Below, in pieces: positions 5,382-10,521 of a stretch of 10,521 bases of DNA (position 1 is its first letter; every line of letters begins with the position of its first letter). Below the pieces are notes generated by a model, which was given only the letters and a program-made list of their open reading frames with translations, did no database searches and was not told the origin of the DNA. Both the position numbers and the translations under genes were made by a program. Source of the DNA: Candidatus Aenigmatarchaeota archaeon. GTDB taxonomy: Archaea; Aenigmatarchaeota; Aenigmatarchaeia; QMZP01; JAFGSV01. The stretch is from NCBI GenBank assembly GCA_030624445.1, contig JAUXKD010000006.1:1-10521 (forward strand), written 5' to 3'.

Positions 5382-6107
5382 TCATATTTCTATTATTTTT
5401 ATTCCATCATCGTCGATTTCGAAGGGGTGAATGAGTGTGGAATGGTCGGTTCTCCTCATCTTTCTTATGGTAAGGGTTCTTTTGAATTCCTCGGCCACGG
5501 GAACGAATTCCATCTTTATCACGCTGTCTACCAGGTACTCCACTATGCCGCCGCCGGAAAGCGCTTCGCTGGTTTCCGGAATGGTTCCGGTAAGGAACGT
5601 GGTCACTTCATGATTCTTGAGCGTCTCTACCAGTTGCATGAGAGCCGCCCTGGCCAGGTATTCATCTTTAATGAACATCTCTATGAACGAAACTGAATCA
5701 AGGACGACCCTATTGGCTTTTATTGATTTTATGGCCGTTGTTATCTTATCGGAAATGCCGAAAACGTAAGACTTTACCAGGCTGACCATGTCCCCCTGCG
5801 ACAGGCCCCTTGTCGGCAGTGCCGGTTTTATGGAAATGAATTCTATCATATTCTTTTTTCTGAGAGTTTCTATGTCCCACCCAAAGACGGACTTGATATC
5901 GCCGATCACGTCGATGTCTCTCTGTTCCGTGGTCATGTAAACGCCTGGGTAGCCCTCCAGAGCGCCCTTATAGAGAAAAGAAACCCCGAATATGGTCTTT
6001 CCTGTTCCGGTTTTGCCCGTTATGAGATTCGCGCTCCCCTTGAAGAAGCCACCTTCCATCTTATCGTCAAGGCCCACAACGCCGGTGGAAACTCTGTCTA
6101 TTTTCAT
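5382..6107 (-). CDS. Single-domain KaiC/RadA-like ATPase
   Basis: A RecA-superfamily ATPase of the archaeal KaiC-like group, 241 residues with one ATPase domain. The N-terminal STGVVGLDDKMEGGFFKGS segment is the typical lead-in. Walker A is GKTGTGKT (31-38), and Walker B is VVLDS (134-138, D137). After strand 2 the usual glutamate pair of KaiC proteins reads E61-Q62, so one acidic residue is replaced. The C-terminal part has the TGT...DSVIKMEF and KMRRTDHS elements seen in KaiC-like proteins. Such single-domain ATPases are often signalling or regulatory and are known near chemotaxis, archaellum and phosphatase genes, though their targets are mostly unknown. The ATG lies two bases after the stop of the phosphatase gene with no clear ribosome site, which suggests translational coupling. 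A small zinc ribbon gene follows. Confidence 0.88.
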   Translation of the reverse strand: MKIDRVSTGVVGLDDKMEGGFFKGSANLITGKTGTGKTIFGVSFLYKGALEGYPGVYMTTEQRDIDVIGDIKSVFGWDIETLRKKNMIEFISIKPALPTRGLSQGDMVSLVKSYVFGISDKITTAIKSIKANRVVLDSVSFIEMFIKDEYLARAALMQLVETLKNHEVTTFLTGTIPETSEALSGGGIVEYLVDSVIKMEFVPVAEEFKRTLTIRKMRRTDHSTLIHPFEIDDDGIKIIEI

Positions 6108-6109
6108 GA

Positions 6110-6922
6110 TTATCTTTTAGATTTTGGGTCTTTTATTTGTAGGCTGTTTTTGGACCGGATTATCCCGAGTGTCTGTTCATGCACGAGGCCATTGGATACC
6201 ACAAGGTTCTCAGACCATGGCGTCCAGGGATTCCCTTCAAAATCCGTGACTTTCCCGCCGGCCTCCTCGACCAGCAGGCAGCCTGCAGCGATGTCCCAGG
6301 GCTTCGTGCTCGGCGCCAACCACAGGTCTGCGCTTCCAAGGATGATATTCTCGAAGTCTATGGTTGCCGCCCCCAACATTCTGACCCTGAGTATTTGACC
6401 GATAACCGCGTCAAGAGTTGACATTATCTCATTTTTACTTGAGCCTGTTCCGGTATCGTAAAGCAGCAGCATCTCGCTGAGCTTTTTTCTCCTGGAGACG
6501 TGCACGCGTTTCCCGTTCACGAAAGTCCCGGAACCTTTCCGGGCGTGAAAGAGCCGTTTGGAACTTGGAATGTTGATCACGCCAAGAACCGGCTCTTTTC
6601 CCTTAAGCAGCGCTACCGAAACGCCAAAGAGTGGGATGCCGTAAGCGAAATTTATGGTGCCGTCGAGGGGGTCTATGACCCACGTGAAATCCGATCCGCC
6701 CGTGCTCTCTCCGCTCTCTTCCGCGAGAAAGGAATGGTCAGGGTGCTTCTCTTTTATCCTCGAAATTATCAGTTTCTCCGCTTCCAGGTCGGCCTCGGTA
6801 ACCAGGTCCTTTTCGGATTTGTATCCTATTTTTTCGATTTTCCCGAATTTGCGCATAAGCAGGTCCCCTGCTGAGGTCGAGACATCTTTTGCAAGTTCGA
6901 GGAAAGCGTCGTGTTTAACCAT
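6110..6922 (-). CDS. Inositol monophosphatase / fructose-1,6-bisphosphatase family enzyme
   Basis: A metal-dependent sugar phosphatase of the IMPase/FBPase superfamily. Archaeal members often act on both inositol-1-phosphate and fructose-1,6-bisphosphate, which would serve inositol-lipid or solute synthesis and gluconeogenesis. Metal ligands are visible: EE at 68-69 in LAEESGE, and the WVIDPLDGT motif at 81-89. The C-terminal signature WDIAAGCLLVEEAGG contains D210. The length of 270 residues is normal. The ATG at 6922 is preferred over a GTG at 6931 because GGTG (6929-6932) lies six bases before it and a TATA box at 6959-6967 gives a short leader covering it. It is the first gene of an apparent three-gene operon with the KaiC-like ATPase and the 53-residue zinc ribbon. 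Sequence alone does not separate the IMPase from the FBPase role. Confidence 0.92.
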   Translation of the reverse strand: MVKHDAFLELAKDVSTSAGDLLMRKFGKIEKIGYKSEKDLVTEADLEAEKLIISRIKEKHPDHSFLAEESGESTGGSDFTWVIDPLDGTINFAYGIPLFGVSVALLKGKEPVLGVINIPSSKRLFHARKGSGTFVNGKRVHVSRRKKLSEMLLLYDTGTGSSKNEIMSTLDAVIGQILRVRMLGAATIDFENIILGSADLWLAPSTKPWDIAAGCLLVEEAGGKVTDFEGNPWTPWSENLVVSNGLVHEQTLGIIRSKNSLQIKDPKSKR

Positions 6923-6958
6923 TATCGACACCGGCTGAGTAAATATTCATTCCGGCAG

Positions 6959-6967
6959 TTAAATATT
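6959..6967 (-). promoter_or_regulatory. TATA box of the phosphatase-ATPase-zinc ribbon operon
   Basis: AATATTTAA on the minus strand, centred near 6963, places the transcript start near 6937. That leaves about 14 bases of leader containing the GGTG ribosome site at 6929-6932. Confidence 0.5.
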
Positions 6968-6990
6968 ATTTCCTATGTTTTAAGAAATAA

Positions 6991-7119
6991 TGGGCCCAGA
7001 GGGATTCGAACCCGCGACCTTCCGATTTCTCCGGTATTTCCGTTTCGTCTTACTTGAGCCTCTTTTGCAAAGAAGCCCTGTTAAGAGCCGGCTGCTCTAC
7101 CAGACTGAGCTATGGGCCC
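6991..7119 (-). tRNA. trnK: tRNA-Lys (anticodon CTT), intron-containing
   Basis: The minus strand folds as a tRNA. GGGCCCA pairs with TGGGCCC for a perfect seven-base acceptor stem; GCTC/GAGC form the D stem; GGTTCGAATCC forms the T arm; the discriminator is A, and no CCA is encoded. The anticodon loop C-T-CTT-A-A gives anticodon CTT (7083-7085), which reads lysine AAG codons. Exon 1 is 7082-7119, exon 2 is 6991-7026, and the 55-base intron lies between positions 37 and 38. The mature tRNA is 74 bases. Two stem flaws are visible: C50 opposite U64 in the T stem (GCGGG against CCCTC), and G27 opposite A43 at the base of the anticodon stem, plus a G31-U39 wobble. It is probably functional but imperfect. 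Confidence 0.9.
7027..7081 (-). other. tRNA-Lys intron at position 37/38
   Basis: Archaeal tRNA endonuclease cuts at a bulge-helix-bulge. Here positions 32-35 (CTCT) can pair with GGAG near the intron end (four pairs, one G-U), flanked by three-base bulges UAA and AAA. Cutting after the second base of each bulge gives clean 37/38 exons. The outer intron helix is weak, so the motif is relaxed. Inside the intron, GGGCTTCTTT pairs with AAAGAGGCTC (ten pairs, two of them G-U) across a GCA loop. Confidence 0.75.
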
Positions 7120-7142
7120 AACAAAGGATATAATGCGGGGAT

Positions 7143-7152
7143 GTTATTAAAG
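7143..7152 (-). promoter_or_regulatory. TATA box of tRNA-Lys
   Basis: CTTTAATAAC on the minus strand, centred near 7148, predicts a start at about 7122, three bases before the tRNA 5' end. A second AT-rich element (CATTATATCC) is too close to the tRNA to be its TATA box. Confidence 0.5.
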
Positions 7153-7210
7153 CTTGAGTTTTTCCCGGTTCCCTTTCTCCTTTTTGAGCATATCAAAATC
7201 AGTCCCAAGC

Positions 7211-7396
7211 TTATTTGATTCTTCCTCCGTGCAGGGTTTTCCACTGCCACGCGAATTTCCTCAGCTTGCTGCTCTTGCCGAAGCCGCACGAAGAGCATTC
7301 GCTGTCTCTGACGTGATAAGACTTCTTTCCGCAGCGTCTGCACAGGATGTGCGTCCTTTTATTCTTCTTGCCAAAAGAGGGTGTTCCCTTTACCAT
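7211..7396 (-). CDS. rpl37e: Large ribosomal subunit protein eL37 (L37e)
   Basis: A 61-residue basic ribosomal protein that binds 23S rRNA. It shows the family's [20 protein letters not shown] start, a four-cysteine zinc finger (C19, C22, C34, C37) and the C-terminal [10 protein letters not shown] segment. The length is normal. It lies 15 bases downstream of the Sm-like gene on the same strand; this LSm-L37e pairing is a conserved archaeal arrangement. The ribosome site is weak (GTGCTGAT), consistent with co-transcription. Confidence 0.97.
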   Translation of the reverse strand: MVKGTPSFGKKNKRTHILCRRCGKKSYHVRDSECSSCGFGKSSKLRKFAWQWKTLHGGRIK

Positions 7397-7411
7397 AAAA
7401 TCAGCACAAGC

Positions 7412-7630
7412 TTACTTCTCGGGTGATATCAATACTATGTTGTCGCCCCTCAGAAGAACCTTTCCGAGTTTGACTTTGTTTTCGCTGTCCTCTATTTCCG
7501 CATCGTCCAGCCACAGGTTTATGTGCGAATCGAATGCCCTCAGAGTGCCAGCTATCTTGGCACCCGATTTGAGATGCACTATCACTTTTTTGTCATGCGA
7601 ACTTCCAAGAACGTCTAAAGGTCTTTGCAT
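7412..7630 (-). CDS. Sm-like archaeal protein (LSm/SmAP)
   Basis: A 72-residue RNA-binding protein with both Sm motifs: Sm1 (residues about 14-44, containing VIVHLKSGAKIAGTLRAFD and NLWLDDAE) and Sm2 (LRGDNIVLIS, about 60-69). Archaeal LSm proteins form heptameric rings that bind U-rich RNA and link to RNA processing and tRNA/rRNA maturation. The start at 7630 is backed by GGTGGTGGA directly upstream. It is the first gene of the LSm-L37e operon and is divergent from S8e. Confidence 0.95.
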   Translation of the reverse strand: MQRPLDVLGSSHDKKVIVHLKSGAKIAGTLRAFDSHINLWLDDAEIEDSENKVKLGKVLLRGDNIVLISPEK

Positions 7631-7663
7631 TCCACCACCCTTCTAGTTTTAAATCGACATGAG

Positions 7664-7685
7664 CAAGCACTATTATGCCTGCTTG
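7664..7685. repeat. Inverted repeat in the LSm/S8e divergent promoter region
   Basis: CAAGCA (7664-7669) and TGCTTG (7680-7685) form a six-base inverted repeat with a ten-base spacer. It lies in the 115-base gap between the divergent LSm and S8e genes. It could be an operator or a leader hairpin for the LSm transcript; six-base arms are short enough for chance. Confidence 0.35.
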
Positions 7686-7702
7686 ACTTATAATAATTAA
7701 AC

Positions 7703-7741
7703 ATATTTATAAAGATATCGCTATTATATGAGATAAGGTGA
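7703..7741 (+). promoter_or_regulatory. TATA box and ribosome site of S8e
   Basis: ATATTTATAAA (7703-7713) is a strong TATA box predicting a start near 7735. AAGGTGA (7735-7741) lies four bases before the ATG at 7746 and is a good ribosome site. Confidence 0.6.
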
Positions 7742-7745
7742 GCTT

Positions 7746-8135
7746 ATGACAATGTGGCATCTCCGTTCGAAAAAGAAGCCTACTGGCGGAAGATTACGTA
7801 GAGTCATGAAGAAGAGAAAAGCCGACAGAGGTTCGATGCCAGTGGAGACCAAGATTGGCGACAGGCACGTCTCGAAAAGCAGGACCACAGGCGGTTCTTT
7901 CAAGTTGAAGCTTTCCTCGGTGGCCTCTGTCAACGTGGCGGATCCGAAAACGGGAAAGATAAAGAACGTGAAAGTCCTTTCGGTAAAGGAGAACAAGGCG
8001 AACCCGCATTACGTCAGGAGAAACCTGATAACAAAGGGTGCGGTGCTGGAAACTGAAATCGGTGCCGCCAGAGTGACATCAAGACCGGGCCAGCACGGCA
8101 TAGTCAACACGGTCCTGATCGAAGAGAAGAAGTAG
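7746..8135 (+). CDS. rps8e: Small ribosomal subunit protein eS8 (S8e)
   Basis: A 129-residue basic protein of the 30S subunit. It begins with the diagnostic WHLRSKKKPTGGR segment and contains ADPKTGKIKNVKVLSVKENKANPHYVRRNLITKGA and the TSRPGQHGIVNTVLI end of archaeal S8e. The length is normal for archaea, which lack the eukaryotic insertion. The start has a clear ribosome site. A T-run follows the stop. Confidence 0.97.
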   Translation: MTMWHLRSKKKPTGGRLRRVMKKRKADRGSMPVETKIGDRHVSKSRTTGGSFKLKLSSVASVNVADPKTGKIKNVKVLSVKENKANPHYVRRNLITKGAVLETEIGAARVTSRPGQHGIVNTVLIEEKK

Positions 8136-8145
8136 TTTTTTCTTT
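8136..8145 (+). terminator. T-run after S8e
   Basis: TTTTTTCTTT directly after the S8e stop, with no hairpin. This fits the archaeal T-rich termination signal and suggests the following gene has its own promoter; TTAAAAAT at 8153-8160 is a candidate TATA box. Confidence 0.4.
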
Positions 8146-8185
8146 CCGTAGATTAAAAATGAATCGAAATCCTTGGTAGTTGAAT

Positions 8186-8617
8186 ATGGGATTCGGAAAA
8201 GTGGGGAAGGAAAGCCCCGTGAAAAAGAAGCCGTCCGGAGATACGGTGGAAGGGAATACATACGTAATCCAGGAACATCTTTCTTCGCACCTGCACTGGG
8301 ATTTCCGGCTGGAGATCGAAGGCGTTCTGAAAAGCTGGGCCATCCCTAAGGAGCCGCCTACAAGACCCGGGATAAAAAGGCTGGCCATACAGACAGAGGA
8401 TCATGAATTGGATTACGCCAGTTTCGAAGGGTCGGTCCCCGAAGGGCAGTACGGTGCCGGAAAAGTCGAAATCTGGGACAAAGGCTTTTACGAGATGGAA
8501 AGCAGGCGGGAAAACAAGATGGTCTTCACACTGAAAGGAAAGAAGCTTAAAGGCGCGTACGTTCTTTTGAGATTCGGGCCTGAAAAGAAAATGTGGCTGT
8601 TCTTCAAGAGAAAGTGA
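8186..8617 (+). CDS. Stand-alone DNA 3'-phosphoesterase (LigD PE-domain type)
   Basis: A 143-residue protein matching the phosphoesterase domain that is N-terminal in bacterial ligase D. The PE domain removes 3'-phosphates and 3'-ribonucleosides at DNA ends to give clean 3'-OH termini. Residues equivalent to the known catalytic and metal set are present: H31 in YVIQEH; H37, D39 and R41 in LHWDFRLE; H73 and Y77 in TEDHELDY. The GVLKSWAIPKEP, FEGSVPEGQYGAG and IWDKG motifs are also typical, and the end MWLFFKRK matches the domain's last strand. No ligase or polymerase domain is attached, as in other archaeal stand-alone PE proteins. The ATG at 8186 is preferred; a TTG at 8180 is also in frame. 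No Ku or ligase gene lies in this window, so its DNA-repair partners are unseen. Confidence 0.9.
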   Translation: MGFGKVGKESPVKKKPSGDTVEGNTYVIQEHLSSHLHWDFRLEIEGVLKSWAIPKEPPTRPGIKRLAIQTEDHELDYASFEGSVPEGQYGAGKVEIWDKGFYEMESRRENKMVFTLKGKKLKGAYVLLRFGPEKKMWLFFKRK

Positions 8618-8626
8618 CAATGCGTA

Positions 8627-8637
8627 TATTTTTATAT
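8627..8637 (+). promoter_or_regulatory. TATA box of the double zinc ribbon membrane protein
   Basis: TATTTTTATAT centred near 8632 predicts a transcript start near 8658-8661, at the ATG itself. There is no ribosome site upstream. The mRNA is therefore likely leaderless. Confidence 0.45.
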
Positions 8638-8660
8638 TGTTCCAAAATCATTAATTTAAC

Positions 8661-9452
8661 ATGATGTCGAAATATCTTCAGGTTATATGGCTCTACATCA
8701 TCGGCATTGTAATAATAATGGCAGGAATCTATCTGATGATGCTTAATTCTGGACCGGCAAGTTTCATCGTCATGCTTGTTGGCCTTGGCGTCGCGGCGAT
8801 GGGTGCCGCCCATGGAAAAAAGATGAGGATGGCCGGACAGTTCCACATGGAAGAATTCATGGGGGAGAGGGAGTTTGGTGGCGGGCCGATGGGTGCCAAA
8901 GCCGTCGGTGGGTCCGAACCCGAAGCGCCTCCCGAGGCTGAGGGTCAGGAGACCGAGCAGCCGGAAGCGCCTAAAGCCGAGGAAACCGTTGTTGAAGAAG
9001 AACCCCCGGCTCCGAGAAGAGGGGGAATAATGAGCATTTTCAGAAGGCCTCGAGGCATGGAAGAAATACCGGTCACTGAGATCGAGAGGATAGAAATGGA
9101 AGACATAAAGAGCGGCAAACTCGTACCCACAGAGGCGGACGTGATCGAGCTGGTTTGCCCGACATGTGATGCGGAAAACGATGAGAAGAATTTCTTCTGT
9201 TTCGACTGCGGCAACAAATTGAGGAGAAAACCGAGCAAGGGAACGAAGGAGGAGCCGAAGATAGCGGTTGAACCCGGTGCTATACAGATTGTCGGGGAAA
9301 GGAGGATAGCCAAGGTTGTTGTCTGCCCCAAATGCAACGCCGCCAACAAGCAGAAGGACACTTTTTGTTACAAGTGCGGGAAGAAGCTGAAAAGCGGCCA
9401 CGAAAAGAGCGCGAGGAAAAACCCGCTGAAAAGAAAAAGTAAAGTATTTTAA
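8661..9452 (+). CDS. Membrane protein with acidic linker and two zinc ribbons
   Basis: A 263-residue protein I do not recognise as a named family. It opens with two hydrophobic helices (about 8-29 and 33-51), which form a hairpin. A linker rich in Pro, Glu and Ala (about 75-118) is followed by a basic RRGGIMSIFRRPRG patch. Two zinc-ribbon modules follow with the same layout: C166, C169, C180, C183 (VCPTC...CFDCGNKL) and C222, C225, C236, C239 (VCPKC...CYKCGKKL). The tail is strongly basic. By the positive-inside rule, the long soluble part and ribbons should be cytosolic. The ribbons could bind nucleic acid or a protein partner and hold it at the membrane, which is inference. The ATG at 8661 is followed by another ATG at 8664. 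It is probably monocistronic. Confidence 0.85.
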   Translation: MMSKYLQVIWLYIIGIVIIMAGIYLMMLNSGPASFIVMLVGLGVAAMGAAHGKKMRMAGQFHMEEFMGEREFGGGPMGAKAVGGSEPEAPPEAEGQETEQPEAPKAEETVVEEEPPAPRRGGIMSIFRRPRGMEEIPVTEIERIEMEDIKSGKLVPTEADVIELVCPTCDAENDEKNFFCFDCGNKLRRKPSKGTKEEPKIAVEPGAIQIVGERRIAKVVVCPKCNAANKQKDTFCYKCGKKLKSGHEKSARKNPLKRKSKVF

Positions 9453-9454
9453 TA
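9446..9454 (+). promoter_or_regulatory. TATA box of the aminotransferase gene
   Basis: ATTTTAATA lies directly at the end of the preceding gene, with its centre about 24 bases before the ATG at 9474. No ribosome site is visible. A leaderless transcript is likely. Confidence 0.45.
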
Positions 9455-9473
9455 TCTGTTGCAAATTTATAGC

Positions 9474-10521
9474 ATGTCTCTATCTTCGAAGATAACGAAC
9501 ATAGCTGAATCCCCCACTCTTGCTTTGGACGCCGAAACAAAGAAACTCAAGTCCAGGGGCATAGACGTTGTCAATTTCAGCGCCGGGGAGCCTGACTTCG
9601 ACACACCTGAGAACGTGAAAAAGGCCGCAATAGATGCAATAAATTCAGGGTTTACAAAATACACTCCTGTCAGCGGAATACCAGAGCTGAGGGAGGCCAT
9701 AGCCGGGAAACTCAAGTCCGAGAACGGTCTCGACTACTCCCCCGATCAGATAATAGTGAGCTGCGGGGGCAAACATTCTTTATACAACATCTTTCAGGCG
9801 CTTTGCAACCCGGGAGATGAGGCGATAATCCCAGCACCATACTGGGTAACGTATCCTGAACAGGCAAAATTGGCGGATTCGAAACCCGTATTCGTCGAAA
9901 CGAAAGAGGAGAACGGCTTTAAACTGCTCGCAGCAGATGTGGAGGGAAAGATCACCGAAAAAACCAAGGTCATCCTGCTCAACTCCCCCTGCAACCCGAC
10001 CGGTGCCGTGTGTGACAAGGATGAACTCAAAAAGATAGCCTCCATTGCCGTGGAGAACGATACCTTTGTGATTTCGGATGAAATATACGAGCACCTTGTC
10101 TATGAAGGCGAGCATGTGTCAATTGCCGGTTTTGGCGATGAGATAAAAGAAAGGACCGTTATCGTGAACGGCGCCTCAAAGGCCTACTCCATGACCGGGT
10201 GGAGGATAGGCTGGGCCGCCGGGCCGTCCGAAATCGTGAAAGCGATGTCTGATTTCCAGTCGCATACAACCTCGAACCCGAATTCCATCGCGCAGAAAGC
10301 GTATCTGGAAGGGCTGACAGGAAGCCAGAACTACATCAGGGGGATGGTTTCCGAGTTCAAGAAGAGAAGGGACCTGATCGTTAGAAGGCTCAATGAGATC
10401 GAGGGGATAAGCTGCATCGAGCCCCAGGGGGCTTTCTACGTCTTCCCGAATGTATCCGGTTGTCTCAAAGGCGAAATCAAAAACTCGACGGACTTCTCGA
10501 TTCAGCTGCTCGAAAAGGCGA
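9474..10521 (+). CDS. aspC: Class I aminotransferase, aspartate aminotransferase-like (partial, 3' end missing)
   Basis: A fold-type I PLP enzyme of the aspartate aminotransferase Ib/gamma group common in archaea. It moves the amino group between aspartate and 2-oxoglutarate, or related pairs, in the cytosol. The first 349 codons are present. Landmarks are FSAGEPDFDTP near the N-terminus, KYTPVSGIPELREAIA, the NSPCNPTGAV loop (its Asn contacts PLP), SDEIYEHLVY (Asp and Tyr contacts) and the PLP lysine K236 in GASKAYSMTGWRIGW (codon 10179-10181). It reads through to base 10521 without a stop; full-length enzymes have about 370-400 residues, so roughly 25-50 are missing, including the carboxylate-binding arginine region. 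The substrate could also be another amino acid (alanine, aromatic or branched); the motifs alone do not decide. Confidence 0.9.
   Translation, partial: MSLSSKITNIAESPTLALDAETKKLKSRGIDVVNFSAGEPDFDTPENVKKAAIDAINSGFTKYTPVSGIPELREAIAGKLKSENGLDYSPDQIIVSCGGKHSLYNIFQALCNPGDEAIIPAPYWVTYPEQAKLADSKPVFVETKEENGFKLLAADVEGKITEKTKVILLNSPCNPTGAVCDKDELKKIASIAVENDTFVISDEIYEHLVYEGEHVSIAGFGDEIKERTVIVNGASKAYSMTGWRIGWAAGPSEIVKAMSDFQSHTTSNPNSIAQKAYLEGLTGSQNYIRGMVSEFKKRRDLIVRRLNEIEGISCIEPQGAFYVFPNVSGCLKGEIKNSTDFSIQLLEKA

Noticed and set aside
7155..7200. Tiny open frame of about 14 codons (minus strand) between L37e and tRNA-Lys
   Set aside because: No ribosome site and no family resemblance; its Lys-rich product is what an A-rich gap would encode by chance.
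8604..9464. Long open frame on the minus strand opposite the double zinc ribbon protein (about 286 codons)
   Set aside because: The sense strand has paired CxxC modules, membrane helices and a promoter, while the antisense product is a His/Phe/Arg-rich shadow without recognisable domains.
1..10521. CRISPR arrays, defence systems or an intact insertion sequence
   Set aside because: No regularly spaced repeats, no cas-like or toxin-antitoxin genes, and only the 3' end of one transposase gene were found.

Overview
The window is from an archaeon. It carries archaeal release factor aRF1, TATA-binding protein, translation factor aIF5B, ribosomal proteins L37e and S8e, an Sm-like protein, and a tRNA-Lys with a bulge-helix-bulge type intron. 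Most genes have a TATA-like element about 26 bases before the likely transcript start. Some have purine-rich GGTG/GGAG ribosome sites; others look leaderless. The core genes are of medium GC and the proteome is not strongly acidic, so a haloarchaeon is unlikely. I cannot fix the phylum from the sequence. No stretch longer than 300 bases lacks a gene; the longest is about 170 bases, between the TBP and nuclease genes.

Layout from left to right. Bases 1-21 look like the acidic end of an upstream gene, followed by a hairpin plus T-run. aRF1 (+) follows and converges on a minus-strand pair: a PAP2 phosphatase downstream of TBP. An AT-rich insert follows, with a small nuclease-like gene (+) and a 38-codon remnant of a transposase (-). 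The remnant abuts and appears to supply the stop codon of aIF5B (-). Next comes a stand-alone 46-residue zinc ribbon, then a minus-strand operon: inositol monophosphatase/FBPase-like enzyme, single-domain KaiC-like ATPase, and a second small zinc ribbon paralogous to the first. A split-anticodon tRNA-Lys(CTT) lies beyond it.

The Sm-like protein and L37e form a minus-strand operon, divergent from S8e (+). S8e is followed on the plus strand by a stand-alone 3'-phosphoesterase of the DNA ligase D type, a membrane protein with two cytosolic-type zinc ribbons, and a class I aminotransferase cut by the window end.

Much of the window is core information processing: termination (aRF1), initiation (aIF5B), basal transcription (TBP), ribosome and RNA metabolism. 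The points of most interest are the GGW in place of GGQ in an otherwise canonical aRF1, the transposase scar fused to the end of the aIF5B gene beside a foreign-looking nuclease gene, the intron-bearing tRNA with two stem mismatches, and the operon pairing a phosphatase with a KaiC-like ATPase and a zinc ribbon.
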